Part shown: positions 24,195 through 33,145 of the stretch, piece by piece
How the letters are laid out: every line of letters starts with the position of its first letter
How positions within the stretch are numbered: position 1 is the stretch's first letter
From: a bacterium
Lineage (GTDB): Bacteria; Bacteroidota; Bacteroidia; Flavobacteriales_D; Crocinitomicaceae
Reading direction: 5' to 3'
DNA length: 64,000 nucleotides
Assembly: GCA_024742305.1 (NCBI GenBank)
Contig: JANSYQ010000015.1
Location: forward strand, 1 to 64,000
Translations under genes and position numbers: made by a program
The notes under the pieces: generated by a model
Seen by the model: the letters and a program-made list of their open reading frames with translations, nothing else
Told to the model about the DNA's origin: nothing
The model's database searches: none

Positions 24195-25208
24195 ATGCAA
24201 GAACAACCCTTGGTTTCCATCGTGATGGCGGTTAAAGATACCGAGCCATATTTGCCCGCTTGTTTGGACTCCATTCTCGCTCAAACCTATCAAAATTGGG
24301 AGTTGATTGCCGTGAACGATCATTCTTCCGATGCCACACCACAAATACTTCAAGAATACGCAAATAAAGATGCTCGCATTCGTTACTTCGACAGTGATCA
24401 ACCGAGATTGATTCCGACCTTACAAGTGGGATATCGCCATGTGAGAGGAACGCTTTTAAATCGTATGGATTCCGATGATAAAATGCCTCACGATAAAATC
24501 GAAACCTTGGTTTGTGAGTGGCAAAAATATGGCAAAGGGCATGTGATAGCGGGTGGAACTGAACACTTCGTCGACGAGGGCGAAGTTGGAGATGGATTTC
24601 TGAAATACGAGCGATGGCTAAATCACGTGGCCGCAAATAACTTACATTACCAAGAAATTTACCGAGAATGCGTTATCCCCTCGCATTGCTGGATGTTGCA
24701 TAAGGAAGATTTTGATGCCGTGGGCGCTTTCGATCCGATAATTTATCCCGAAGATTACGACTTGTGTTTTCGCATGTACCGTCATGGATTAAAAGTGATT
24801 GGTATCGACAAAATATTGCACCATTGGCGCGATCGATCGAATAGAATTTCGAGAACTTGGGACGAATACAAAGACAATCGGTATTACGACATGAAATTGC
24901 GTTTTTTCTTTGAGTTGGATCGAAAAAAGGAACGTCCGCTTGTTGTTTGGGGTGCTGGAAGAAACGGAAAAGATCTTGTGAAAGGTATTCTTGAATATGA
25001 AAAAGATATCGAGTGGGTTTGCGATAACGAAAATAAAATCGGTAAGGACATTTACGACATACGCATGCGCCACTTCGACGATGTTCCCAAAATGAACTCC
25101 CCCCAAATCCTGATTCCCGTCGCCTCGCCGGACGCCAAAATTGAAATTGAAAAGCAGCTTCAATCTTGGGGTAAAAAACCAGTAGAAGATTATTGGTTTT
25201 TCAATTAA
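24195..25208 (+). CDS. Family 2 glycosyltransferase with C-terminal nucleotide-binding-like domain
   Basis: The 337-residue protein has a GT-A domain (about 1-230) with VSIVMAVKDTEPYLPACLDS, NDHSSDATPQIL and the metal-binding DSDD at residues 92-95. The later segment IYPEDYDLCFRMYRHG is typical of the acceptor part. Residues about 240-337 add a second Rossmann-like segment that starts PLVVWGAGRNGKDLV. This second domain is seen in some polysaccharide-locus glycosyltransferases. Sugar and acceptor are unknown, and no other glycan genes adjoin. Confidence 0.88.
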   Translation: MQEQPLVSIVMAVKDTEPYLPACLDSILAQTYQNWELIAVNDHSSDATPQILQEYANKDARIRYFDSDQPRLIPTLQVGYRHVRGTLLNRMDSDDKMPHDKIETLVCEWQKYGKGHVIAGGTEHFVDEGEVGDGFLKYERWLNHVAANNLHYQEIYRECVIPSHCWMLHKEDFDAVGAFDPIIYPEDYDLCFRMYRHGLKVIGIDKILHHWRDRSNRISRTWDEYKDNRYYDMKLRFFFELDRKKERPLVVWGAGRNGKDLVKGILEYEKDIEWVCDNENKIGKDIYDIRMRHFDDVPKMNSPQILIPVASPDAKIEIEKQLQSWGKKPVEDYWFFN

Positions 25209-25770
25209 CCTTTAACGCTCGTTCCAATTGTAGGAAGTGTCGTTCGTTATGACATAAAATGAATTCGCACGCTTCAGGAATGTTGAATCGAACAACGGCT
25301 CCAATCGCTGAGTTGAATTTCTTCAAGGAAATACTGCCTGTTCGGTAGACTTCCACCCACGACTTCAATTCCTGTAGAACCTTGTAAAGTTGAGAAAGAA
25401 TCAATTGAGCATCCTTTTCCATTACTTCAGAAACATTCAAAACGGGCTTGAATTGCTTCGTCGTTTTCATTTTGAATTTGATACTTCCTTTTTTGGGTGG
25501 AAATCGTTTGATAAGAAAAGAAGGAATTGCCGATGCTTTGAACTCGGACGGTACATCTCCGTTACCAGGTTTGGCAAGTGCTGCATTCACCTTATCGCGA
25601 TAGGCTTGATGTCCAAGAACCATGTGTTTTGCCACTTCTATCGGGCTCCATGATTTGGGATTCGGGCGTTGTGTTAATTCTGAAAGTGATCGCGTGTTGA
25701 TTTGTTCCAATCGGTTCTCTAGATCGTTAATTCGTTGAATTTGATGCGCGGGCTTGATGATAGTACTCAT
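25201..25770 (-). CDS. DinB-like (DUF1569) metalloenzyme-fold protein
   Basis: The 189-residue protein has the four-helix DinB/YfiT pattern, with PKSWSPIEVAKHMVLGHQAY near residues 40-60 and a C-terminal CEFILCHNERHFLQLERAL. Histidines in the AKHM, LGHQ and NERHF contexts are the likely metal ligands. Family members include bacillithiol and mycothiol transferases, but most are uncharacterised. It overlaps the convergent glycosyltransferase by 8 bp. Confidence 0.8.
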   Translation of the reverse strand: MSTIIKPAHQIQRINDLENRLEQINTRSLSELTQRPNPKSWSPIEVAKHMVLGHQAYRDKVNAALAKPGNGDVPSEFKASAIPSFLIKRFPPKKGSIKFKMKTTKQFKPVLNVSEVMEKDAQLILSQLYKVLQELKSWVEVYRTGSISLKKFNSAIGAVVRFNIPEACEFILCHNERHFLQLERALKVN

Positions 25771-26134
25771 TTCTTTTTTTCTGTAAAATTCTCAAGTCTA
25801 CACAAGAGAAAAATTGATCTGTATCAAGAAATTATCTTGGGCAACGAGAATTTGCCGATTGGTAAACATTCAATCAAGACATGGACTTATAAATAAATTA
25901 ATTTGAGACACTATTATTATTTGGATATTAATTCACTGATATTCAATAATATTAAAAAGATTATTATTCACCACAAAGGCACTGAGAGCACCAAGGAAAG
26001 TAGGTGAAATTCATTTTAGGGAGGCGCACAATATTATGACTTTGTCATAATCGCTCAGTGAGCTTTTCCCATATTGGGCTTTAATAATACGCTCCGTCTT
26101 CGTCATAAAATTCACATATATGTTTTGCCCAATA
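25771..26134. other. 364-bp intergenic gap
   Basis: No ORF of note was found. The left part (25771-25965) is AT-rich and would hold the promoter of the DinB-like gene on the minus strand. The partial dispersed repeat copy B occupies 25970-26050. Nothing recognised lies between 26051 and the Crp-like gene's stop. Confidence 0.5.
25970..26050. repeat. Dispersed palindromic element, partial copy B
   Basis: The copy begins ACCACAAAGGCAC (25970-25982), identical to the left end of copy A at 18436. Sixty-four bases later it has TTATGACTTTGTCATAA (26034-26050), matching copy A's inner palindrome apart from its 3-nt centre. The right-hand inverted end is missing. Confidence 0.65.
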
Positions 26135-26728
26135 CTAGGAAGTCGCTGTATCAGAAATTTGCTTTCGCATTCGACTGAATGTTTCCGGAGTCATATTTAG
26201 GTAGGATGCTAGATATTTCTGAGGAACCGTTAGTAGTTTCTCCGGACATCGCTTCATAAAAACATCAAAGCGTTCTTTTGCGTCCATGGTTATCAACTCC
26301 ACCTCACGCTGTACCCGACCAATCAATAAATCTTGGTGCACCAGTCGTCCCCACTCGTTAAACTCAGGGTATAAATCAAATAAAGCATCGTACTGAGTTT
26401 TGTTCATACGAAGTAACTTCGAGTCTGTAAGTGCTTCCAAAAAGTAGTGCGATCCAGTTTCTTTTAGAAAGGAATCATAAATACCGGAAAAACTTCCATC
26501 AAAGGAAAATCCTATTACTTTTCTATCTCCTTTTGGAGTAAGAATATACACACATTGGACGCCTTCAAGTACCACGTAAAAATAACGCTCTACCTTTCCA
26601 GCCTCGGTGATAAAACTCCCCCTCCGATGCTCGACAGGTTCCCAAAAACTCAAGAATTCCGAATGTCGACTCTCGGATATTTCCAAGGGTCGGAAGGCAT
26701 TTCTAATGATTTCGTAGTGTGCTTTCAT
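26135..26728 (-). CDS. Crp/Fnr family transcriptional regulator
   Basis: The 197-residue protein has a cyclic-nucleotide-binding-type beta-barrel (about 20-115, with YFYVVLEGVQCVYI and GSFSGIYDSFL), a long dimer helix, and a C-terminal helix-turn-helix (VPQKYLASYLNMTPETFSRMRKQ). The recognition helix ETFSRMRK matches the common Bacteroidota Crp-like subgroup. The effector is unknown; the canonical cAMP-contacting Arg is not evident. It overlaps the upstream hydrolase gene by 4 nt. Confidence 0.9.
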   Translation of the reverse strand: MKAHYEIIRNAFRPLEISESRHSEFLSFWEPVEHRRGSFITEAGKVERYFYVVLEGVQCVYILTPKGDRKVIGFSFDGSFSGIYDSFLKETGSHYFLEALTDSKLLRMNKTQYDALFDLYPEFNEWGRLVHQDLLIGRVQREVELITMDAKERFDVFMKRCPEKLLTVPQKYLASYLNMTPETFSRMRKQISDTATS

Positions 26729-27660
26729 TTCGTAATTCCAAGGAATACCTCAATAAGGATGTTAAACTCTTTTTTATGTGTCATGTTCGGCATGTGAGCC
26801 GCGCCTTCAATCACTTTCAACTTTGCGTTCTCACCAAAATAATCGGCAAGTTGTTCTCCTGTGGAAATTGGCACGACTTTATCTTCCTCTCCCCAAATAA
26901 GCAGAATCGGCATGTTGAAATGATACTCCCGCTTTCGGTACTTTTCCATGTCGGCAAGAAGTCCGCCAATCAATTGACGCTTGTCTTCTAAATTGTACGC
27001 ATACGACTCTTTGTGAAAGTCCTCTAAAAAAGCCGCGGGGATGTTTCGATTTTTCCCAGTTGCTAGAAACAACAATTTGTTCAAACCCTCAGGTTCAGAC
27101 GGCACAAACAACTCTTCGATAGACGGCGTTTCAAAATAATCTATGACTTTGTTGATATCACTACTGTCTGCAAACTTAGTCGGCGTATCGAATAGGACCA
27201 TTTCCGTAATCGTTCGCCCCGTTTGACTTGCTAATTCCGCACTAACCAAACCGCCGTACGATACGCCCATTAGCGCACAAGTATCTACGTTTAGATGACT
27301 CAGCAAGGCCTCCAAGGTTTCCACTTGTCCCTCCACCGAATAATTTGCCGAATCGGGTACAGTTCTTCCAAAATAATTCAAATTCGGGGCAATTACGCGG
27401 TACTTGCGTGACAGGAGCTTCACTTGTTTGTACCACTGGTACTTTGTCGAGGCTCCAAAACCATGCACCAAAAGTAAGTTGGGTTTGGTAGAATCGGCGC
27501 TATCCCAATATTCTATTTTCGCTCCATTTTCCACTTCTTCGAAGTTGAGTTTCATCTCAGCCCTTTTCATCTTTCCATTTAAATGCCGCTCGGCAATTTT
27601 GTATGTAGAGCAAGAGATGAGTCCCATGAGTAAGATGAATAATGTGAGTAGTTTCAACAT
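26725..27660 (-). CDS. Alpha/beta hydrolase lipoprotein
   Basis: The 311-residue protein starts MLKLLTLFILLMGLISC, a lipoprotein signal with lipidated Cys17 or Cys18. It has the hydrolase oxyanion motif LLVHGFGAS, the nucleophile elbow MGVSYGG (Ser135), and late acid and base positions in LLIWGEEDKVVP and IEGAAHMPNMTH. The substrate is unknown. The ATG at 27660 is chosen over the TTG at 27705 because a TAGCTTTG promoter box lies between them. It is the first gene of an operon with the Crp-like regulator. Confidence 0.88.
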   Translation of the reverse strand: MLKLLTLFILLMGLISCSTYKIAERHLNGKMKRAEMKLNFEEVENGAKIEYWDSADSTKPNLLLVHGFGASTKYQWYKQVKLLSRKYRVIAPNLNYFGRTVPDSANYSVEGQVETLEALLSHLNVDTCALMGVSYGGLVSAELASQTGRTITEMVLFDTPTKFADSSDINKVIDYFETPSIEELFVPSEPEGLNKLLFLATGKNRNIPAAFLEDFHKESYAYNLEDKRQLIGGLLADMEKYRKREYHFNMPILLIWGEEDKVVPISTGEQLADYFGENAKLKVIEGAAHMPNMTHKKEFNILIEVFLGITK

Positions 27661-27663
27661 AGT

Positions 27664-27671
27664 CAAAGCTA
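27664..27671 (-). promoter_or_regulatory. -7 box for the hydrolase/Crp operon
   Basis: Minus-strand TAGCTTTG matches TAnnTTTG and ends only 3 nt before the ATG at 27660, predicting a leaderless transcript. Confidence 0.55.
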
Positions 27672-27848
27672 ATGATTGTTGTTTACTAATTCTAGAAATG
27701 TACAATACTACAATTAGCTAATTAGGCAAATGTCTAATTACCAAATGTTAAATCACTAGGAAATCAACTTAAAAAACAGTAATTTCTTAAATCTCCTTCT
27801 TCTCCACTACCCTTTACATTTTAGACTTCATAATACTCAAGATTCCCT

Positions 27849-27856
27849 TATCTTTG
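27849..27856 (+). promoter_or_regulatory. -7 box for cca
   Basis: TATCTTTG ends 8 nt before the ATG at 27865. Confidence 0.55.
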
Positions 27857-27864
27857 CCCCCGCA

Positions 27865-29295
27865 ATGTCGATGAATTACAGCTCATATCTGCAACACCCC
27901 GTTTTTAAAGTTGCTTCGGAAATTGTGACCGAAGAAGGACTTGAAGCCTACGTAATTGGTGGCTACGTTCGAGACTTGATACTAGGACGCCCCTCCAAGG
28001 ACATAGATATTGTGGTAGTTGGAAACGGTTTGGATCTCGCGGAAAAATGTGCCAAGAAATTGCGCGTAAAGAAAGTCTCACTTTTTCAACGATTCGGAAC
28101 TGCGCAGTTTGTTTACAAGGATTTGGAAGTCGAGTTTGTTGGGGCGCGAAAAGAGTCGTATCGAAGCGATTCGAGAAAACCTGTTGTTGAAGATGGCACC
28201 CTTCAAGACGACCAAAACCGCCGTGATTTCACCATTAATGCACTAGCGCTCAGTCTACACAAGGATTCTTTCGGTGATCTCATTGATCCGTTCGGGGGCA
28301 TGGAAGATTTGGAGAATCAAGTCATCCGCACGCCATTGGAACCAGCGAAAACGTATAGTGATGATCCCTTGCGAATGATGCGCGCCGTTCGATTTGCATC
28401 ACAACTGAACTTCAAGATTGAACGAAAAAGCCTCGAAGCCATCTCTGAAAACGCCCATCGTTTGGAAATCATTTCCCGAGAGCGTATCATGGATGAATTC
28501 AATAAAATTGTACTTAGCAATCCACCGTCAAGAGGAATAAAGTTGCTTTACGCGACGAAGCTTCTGCATGAATTCTTCCCTGAAATGGTGAAGCTCCAAG
28601 GAATTGAGAATCGGAACGGTAAGGCACACAAGGACAATTTCTATCATACGTTAGAAGTTCTAGATAACATCAGTGAAAAAACGGACAATCTTTGGCTACG
28701 CTGGGCAGCAATTCTCCATGATATTGCCAAACCTCCTACCAAGAGGTTCGATGAAAAAGTAGGCTGGACCTTCCACGGACATGAGGATTTAGGCGCTAGA
28801 ATGGTCCCGAAAATCTTCAAACGATTAAAACTACCCTTGGACCATAAGATGAAGTACGTTCAAAAATTGGTTCGCTTGCACCTGCGCCCAATTGCTTTGG
28901 TCAAAGGACATGTCACGGATTCCGCTGTGAGAAGGTTATTATTTGAGGCTGGAGATGATATTGAAGATTTGATGCTGCTGTGTAACGCCGACATCACCTC
29001 CAAGAATGAATTCAAAGTCAAACGCTACAAAAAGAACTTTGAAATCGTCGAGCAAAAGCTACGTGCTGTGGAGGAAAAAGATCGTGTACGCAACTTCCAA
29101 CCTCCGGTATCAGGCGATCTCATCATGAAAACATTTGATCTGAAGCCATGTCATGAAATTGGCGTGATAAAATCAAGAATCAAAGAAGCAATTCTCGAAG
29201 GGGAGATAGAAAACGATGCAGATCAAGCCTATAAACTCATGCTAGAAATTGGCGAGGAAATCGGTTTGAAAATTTCCGGTAAAGCTGAGCAATAA
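27865..29295 (+). CDS. cca: CCA tRNA nucleotidyltransferase with HD domain
   Basis: The enzyme adds or repairs the 3'-CCA of tRNA. The 476-residue protein has the class II nucleotidyltransferase head (VIGGYVRDLILGRPSKDIDI, metal-binding DID), the RRDFTINALAL motif and the RMMRAVRFASQLNF helix. An HD phosphohydrolase domain follows (about 250-370, with HTLEVLDN and AAILHDIAKP). A second ATG lies 6 nt downstream, and the first is taken. Confidence 0.95.
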   Translation: MSMNYSSYLQHPVFKVASEIVTEEGLEAYVIGGYVRDLILGRPSKDIDIVVVGNGLDLAEKCAKKLRVKKVSLFQRFGTAQFVYKDLEVEFVGARKESYRSDSRKPVVEDGTLQDDQNRRDFTINALALSLHKDSFGDLIDPFGGMEDLENQVIRTPLEPAKTYSDDPLRMMRAVRFASQLNFKIERKSLEAISENAHRLEIISRERIMDEFNKIVLSNPPSRGIKLLYATKLLHEFFPEMVKLQGIENRNGKAHKDNFYHTLEVLDNISEKTDNLWLRWAAILHDIAKPPTKRFDEKVGWTFHGHEDLGARMVPKIFKRLKLPLDHKMKYVQKLVRLHLRPIALVKGHVTDSAVRRLLFEAGDDIEDLMLLCNADITSKNEFKVKRYKKNFEIVEQKLRAVEEKDRVRNFQPPVSGDLIMKTFDLKPCHEIGVIKSRIKEAILEGEIENDADQAYKLMLEIGEEIGLKISGKAEQ

Positions 29296-29299
29296 TCGT

Positions 29300-29307
29300 T
29301 AAATTTG
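29300..29307 (+). promoter_or_regulatory. -7 box for the 29324 gene
   Basis: TAAATTTG lies just after the cca stop codon and 17 nt before the ATG at 29324. Confidence 0.45.
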
Positions 29308-29323
29308 TCGGCTTATTCTTTGA

Positions 29324-29860
29324 ATGAACACGATGGCAGGATTAAAATTTCGCGTACTTCTAGACTCCAATGATTCGAACGAAATCTTTCGCGATATTCT
29401 GATTGATGCAGCTACCGACTTCGAATCGTTTTACCGTGCAATTTTAGATGCTTACCAGTTTTCGGACGATCAAATGGCATCGTTTTACATGTCGAATGAA
29501 AATTGGGACAAAGGACACGAGATATCGATTTTCGACATGGGATTTGGCGAGGATCCGGACCAAATAATGCCGAGTGTTATGAAAAACTCCATCCTAGCCG
29601 ATTACGTTCAAGACGAGGACCAAAAAATCATCCTTGTACACGACTTCATTCGCATGTGGATTTTCCTCATTGAGTTGATTGAAGTACAAGAAGAAAGCCC
29701 TGAATACCCGAAGGTGGTTCTTTCTGTCGGAAATGCTCCTGCAGAAACATCCAAAACCGGTGAAGAAGACATCACTTTTGAAACCGATTCTGAGTTTGAT
29801 GGTGAAGAAGACGACGACGAATTTGGTTTCAACGACTTTGAAGACTCCTACGATTACTAG
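29324..29860 (+). CDS. pRiA4b ORF-3-like (IS1096 TnpR-like) protein
   Basis: The 178-residue protein starts with LKFRVLLDSNDSNEIFRDILI, followed by DFESFYRAILDAYQF, matching the pRiA4b ORF-3/IS1096 passenger fold. These proteins are widespread single genes of unknown function despite the family name, and no insertion sequence is present here. The last 40 residues are very acidic (Asp/Glu-rich), as in many Bacteroidota members. The gene is followed after 2 nt by a methyltransferase gene. Confidence 0.8.
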   Translation: MNTMAGLKFRVLLDSNDSNEIFRDILIDAATDFESFYRAILDAYQFSDDQMASFYMSNENWDKGHEISIFDMGFGEDPDQIMPSVMKNSILADYVQDEDQKIILVHDFIRMWIFLIELIEVQEESPEYPKVVLSVGNAPAETSKTGEEDITFETDSEFDGEEDDDEFGFNDFEDSYDY

Positions 29861-29862
29861 TC

Positions 29863-30573
29863 ATGGAAGGACTTCTGAACGATCCCATCGGTCAAGCAAT
29901 TCAAGATTACGTTTCCAATGATTTTGACGAGAATATTATCGTCTCTTCCGATATCTGCGACGATGACGTTATTCCCGTTGAAATGCTCTTTCGTTCGTAT
30001 AAAGAAATGCCAAAAATCGAGCAAGTCGCCTTATCTCTATGTAAAGGCAAAGTACTGGATGTTGGAGCTGGAGCTGGGGTTCACGCCAAATACCTTTTAA
30101 ATCAAGGAGTTACTGCCGAAGCGATTGATATCAGTCCAAGAGCTGTGAAATACATGAAAAACGAAGGTATTTCTGCCCGTTACGCAAATTTCTTCGAAGA
30201 ATCCAGTGGCGACTACGATACACTGCTTCTACTAATGAACGGCATTGGAATTGCTGGGACATTGTCCAAATTAGACGCCTTCTTATTACACGCTAAGAAA
30301 CTGGTTGCCGCCCATGGAAAAATTATCTGTGACTCAACGGATATCAAGTATCTTTACGAAGATGAAAACGGCGGAATGTGGGTCGATTTGAGTAGCGAGT
30401 ACTACGGAAACTTCCAGTTTCAAATGAGCTACAAAGATCACCAAACCGAAACTTTTGACTGGCTTTATGTAGATTTTGACAACTTACAGGAAGCTGCTAA
30501 AAGAACTGGCTGGAAAGCGGAAAAACGCTTCACTGACGACGATCACTATCTCGCCGAATTAACTTTACTTTGA
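29863..30573 (+). CDS. Class I SAM-dependent methyltransferase
   Basis: The 236-residue protein has the SAM-binding motif VLDVGAGAGVHAKYL (about residues 64-78), motif II AEAIDISPRAVKYMK and the motif IV region YDTLLLLMNGIGIAG. The Asn-Gly in motif IV is compatible with a small-molecule or RNA methyltransferase. The substrate is unknown. It is likely cotranscribed with the upstream pRiA4b-like gene and the downstream TraB/GumN gene. Confidence 0.87.
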   Translation: MEGLLNDPIGQAIQDYVSNDFDENIIVSSDICDDDVIPVEMLFRSYKEMPKIEQVALSLCKGKVLDVGAGAGVHAKYLLNQGVTAEAIDISPRAVKYMKNEGISARYANFFEESSGDYDTLLLLMNGIGIAGTLSKLDAFLLHAKKLVAAHGKIICDSTDIKYLYEDENGGMWVDLSSEYYGNFQFQMSYKDHQTETFDWLYVDFDNLQEAAKRTGWKAEKRFTDDDHYLAELTLL

Positions 30574-30591
30574 ACTACCAATAAGTAACAC

Positions 30592-31509
30592 ATGAAATAT
30601 ATTTACTTACTATCGACTTTGCTGATTTTTGCCAACTTCGGCTGTTCTCAATCCAACGAAACAAAGAAGGAAGAGGTTATACGTCCAAAATTGGAGGAAG
30701 GCACGAAGAACTCCTTGCTCTGGATGGTCACCAAAGAAAATACCCAAGACACATCTTTCGTTTTTGGTACGATGCACTTAATTCAAAAAGAATATTTCTT
30801 CTTTCCCGACTTGCTCAAAGATCTAATCAAAACCTCAGACAAAGTAGTGTTAGAGGTAGGTGATGACATCAACAATCCCTTAAAAGCCATGGCGCTACTA
30901 CGATTGGAAGAAGGAAAGTCGCTGTTTGATTTCTTCAACGAAAAACAAAAAGATAGCATCCTGGAGTGGGCACAAAGCGATTTAGGAATGACGGAAGAAT
31001 CATTTACTACCATGTTTGGACAAATGAAACCTTTCGCAGTTGTTTCCTTGGCTTCGGCAGAAGATATGTTGAGTGATTCAGAGTCTTACGAGCAAACAAT
31101 CATGGGCATTCAGAAGAAAGCAGAAATTCCGTTGGAAGGACTTGAAACCCTAGAAGAACAAATGGGTATTTTCGATGATTTGACCGATGAAGAACAGGCA
31201 ACGATGGTCATGGACGCCATTCGCGGTGGTGATGATGCCGATCAGCAGTTGGAAGATATGCTCAGAATGTACCAGTCTCAAAACATTGATTCCATGTACC
31301 TCATGATTCATGACGAAGGCGATGTAATCGCCGATAAGGAAAGTGAATTTCTCACCAATCGAAATTTAAAATGGATTCCGCGCATGGAAACTTTAATGGA
31401 TGGAAAACGTGTATTTTTCGCCGTCGGCGCAGCACATTTAGGAGGCGAGCAAGGAGTATTAGAATTGCTTCGTGAAAATGGCTACACCGTAACGTCCATC
31501 AAACTATGA
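30592..31509 (+). CDS. TraB/GumN family lipoprotein
   Basis: The 305-residue protein has a lipobox (ANFGCS, Cys18) and the TraB/GumN fold, seen in SFVFGTMHLIQKEYF, KVVLEVGDD and the C-terminal FFAVGAAHLGGEQGVLELLR. Two GxxH motifs (GTMH and GAAH) are the probable metal-dependent active site shared with Tiki-type proteases. The substrate is unknown. It overlaps the following FKBP gene by 4 nt. Confidence 0.9.
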   Translation: MKYIYLLSTLLIFANFGCSQSNETKKEEVIRPKLEEGTKNSLLWMVTKENTQDTSFVFGTMHLIQKEYFFFPDLLKDLIKTSDKVVLEVGDDINNPLKAMALLRLEEGKSLFDFFNEKQKDSILEWAQSDLGMTEESFTTMFGQMKPFAVVSLASAEDMLSDSESYEQTIMGIQKKAEIPLEGLETLEEQMGIFDDLTDEEQATMVMDAIRGGDDADQQLEDMLRMYQSQNIDSMYLMIHDEGDVIADKESEFLTNRNLKWIPRMETLMDGKRVFFAVGAAHLGGEQGVLELLRENGYTVTSIKL

Positions 31510-31955
31510 TTCGAATTGTAGTCATATCGTTGTTGGGCCTTTTGCTGTTCTCTTGCGGTGAAACTTACTCAAAAGAGGAAAGGAATGAATTCGATGAGAG
31601 AATCGAGCGCTACCTTAAAAAGAAGAAAATTAAATGCACACGATCATCCTCGGGATTGTACTATAAAATTTTGAATCCTGGTGAAGGCGATTTAATCAAA
31701 CTTAAAGATCGCGTTAGCTTCACTTACAAAGGCACTTTTTTAAGCGGAAAAGTATTCGATGAGCAGATAGAACCTGTGGAATTTGACGTGCAAACACTCA
31801 TTGGAGCATGGAAAGAAGTGATGCTGCATCTACGTCCGGGAGGGAAAGCATTCCTTGTTACACCGCCCCAATTGGGATACGGTGAACACGATTTAGACGA
31901 CATTCCACCCAACTCTATTTTGGTCTTCGAACTGGAGGTAAAATCCGTCCTTTAG
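31506..31955 (+). CDS. Short FKBP-type isomerase lipoprotein
   Basis: The 149-residue protein starts MIRIVVISLLGLLLFSCG (Cys17) and has one FKBP domain (about 45-149: RVSFTYKGTFLSGKVFDE, LRPGGKAFLVTPPQLGYGE, NSILVFELEV). It is diverged from the tandem pair at 6-7.6 kb and resembles the GldI-type gliding isomerases only in size and lipidation. It is probably a periplasmic folding factor, cotranslated with the TraB/GumN protein. Confidence 0.85.
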   Translation: MIRIVVISLLGLLLFSCGETYSKEERNEFDERIERYLKKKKIKCTRSSSGLYYKILNPGEGDLIKLKDRVSFTYKGTFLSGKVFDEQIEPVEFDVQTLIGAWKEVMLHLRPGGKAFLVTPPQLGYGEHDLDDIPPNSILVFELEVKSVL

Positions 31956-32004
31956 AATTTATCAACATTTCCTAACATTCGTTGCCAAATCAATTTCTAA
32001 GAGT

Positions 32005-32012
32005 TATTTTTG
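32005..32012 (+). promoter_or_regulatory. Promoter of sucD
   Basis: TATTTTTG at 32005-32012 has a TTG 20 nt upstream (31982-31984), fitting the -33/-7 arrangement, and leaves a 33-nt A-rich leader before the ATG. Confidence 0.6.
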
Positions 32013-32045
32013 GTGGCATTATAAACAGGAAAAAACATCGCAAAC

Positions 32046-32924
32046 ATGAGCGTTTTAGTAAACAAAGATTCAAAAGTAATTGTGCAAGGGTTCACCGGAA
32101 GTGAAGGAACTTTTCACGCGGGTCAGATGATTGAATACGGAACCAACGTTGTTGGAGGAGTAACACCGGGCAAAGGTGGTCAAACCCATTTGGATCGTCC
32201 TGTTTTTAATACTGTTGCAGACGCGGTAACAAATACAGGAGCTGATGTTTCTATCATTTTCGTTCCACCTGCATTTGCAGCAGACGCAATCATGGAAGCA
32301 GCCAATGCAGGAATTAAAGTGATCGTTTGTATCACCGAAGGAATTCCAGTGAACGATATGGTTCGTGCGAAAGAATACATTGCTGGTTACGACTGCACAC
32401 TGATCGGACCTAACTGTCCGGGAGTGATTACTGCGGGAGAAGCGAAAGTGGGAATTATGCCCGGATTCGTTTTCAAACAAGGAAAAATCGGAATCGTTTC
32501 TAAATCGGGTACACTTACCTATGAAGCAGCAGATCAAGTAGCAAAAGCAGGATTGGGAATTACAACGGCTATCGGAATTGGTGGTGACCCAATTATTGGA
32601 ACGACAACCAAGGAAGCGGTGGAATTGTTGATGAACGATCCTGAAACAGAAGGAATCGTTATGATTGGTGAGATTGGAGGTAACTTGGAAGCTATCGCCG
32701 CTCGTTGGATCAAAGAAAACAGCAAAAAACCAGTTGTTGGATTTATCGCAGGTGAAACTGCACCTAAAGGTCGTACAATGGGACACGCCGGAGCTATCGT
32801 TGGTGGAGCCGATGATACTGCGGAAGCAAAAAAACGCATCATGAGCGAATGTGGAATTCACGTGGTTGACTCTCCAGCACAAATCGGTGCAAAAATGGCA
32901 GAAGTATTGGGCGTGACTGTGTAA
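32046..32924 (+). CDS. sucD: Succinyl-CoA synthetase alpha subunit
   Basis: The TCA-cycle enzyme subunit binds CoA and carries the phosphohistidine. The 292-residue protein has [29 protein letters not shown], the CoA site IGPNCPGVI, the [10 protein letters not shown] motif and the active-site GHAGAIVGG near residue 248. The beta subunit gene is not adjacent, as is common in Bacteroidota. It is a single-gene unit with its own promoter and terminator. Confidence 0.97.
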   Translation: MSVLVNKDSKVIVQGFTGSEGTFHAGQMIEYGTNVVGGVTPGKGGQTHLDRPVFNTVADAVTNTGADVSIIFVPPAFAADAIMEAANAGIKVIVCITEGIPVNDMVRAKEYIAGYDCTLIGPNCPGVITAGEAKVGIMPGFVFKQGKIGIVSKSGTLTYEAADQVAKAGLGITTAIGIGGDPIIGTTTKEAVELLMNDPETEGIVMIGEIGGNLEAIAARWIKENSKKPVVGFIAGETAPKGRTMGHAGAIVGGADDTAEAKKRIMSECGIHVVDSPAQIGAKMAEVLGVTV

Positions 32925-32950
32925 ACAGTGCCACAATTAAAAATAATTGG

Positions 32951-32978
32951 AATGGCGATTTCTTCGGAGATCGCCATT
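32951..32978 (+). terminator. Terminator of sucD
   Basis: AATGGCGAT (32951-32959) pairs with ATCGCCATT (32970-32978); the stem extends inward to a TTCG loop, with a T-rich tail after it. Confidence 0.85.
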
Positions 32979-33145
32979 TTTATTAGTGATTGACGAAATT
33001 TGATAAATTGCTTCAACGCAAAAACGCGTTTAAGAAGTCATGCATTGATTAGTTTTTACAGTTTTTTATCCTTAAATTCTAGCAAAGGGAGTCCATATTA
33101 GCACCTCGAATCGTAACCTAGCACTCTGCCTCACGTTTTAAACAC

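Noticed and set aside
29324-29860. pRiA4b/IS1096-like gene as part of a mobile element
   Set aside because: The family name is historical. No transposase, inverted ends or target duplication surrounds it, and it sits in a normal operon.
32070-32936. 288-codon antisense ORF opposite sucD
   Set aside because: It lies wholly opposite a certain housekeeping gene. Its product is Cys/Phe/Ser/Asn-rich without any motif, as expected from the reverse strand of GAA/ATT-biased codons.
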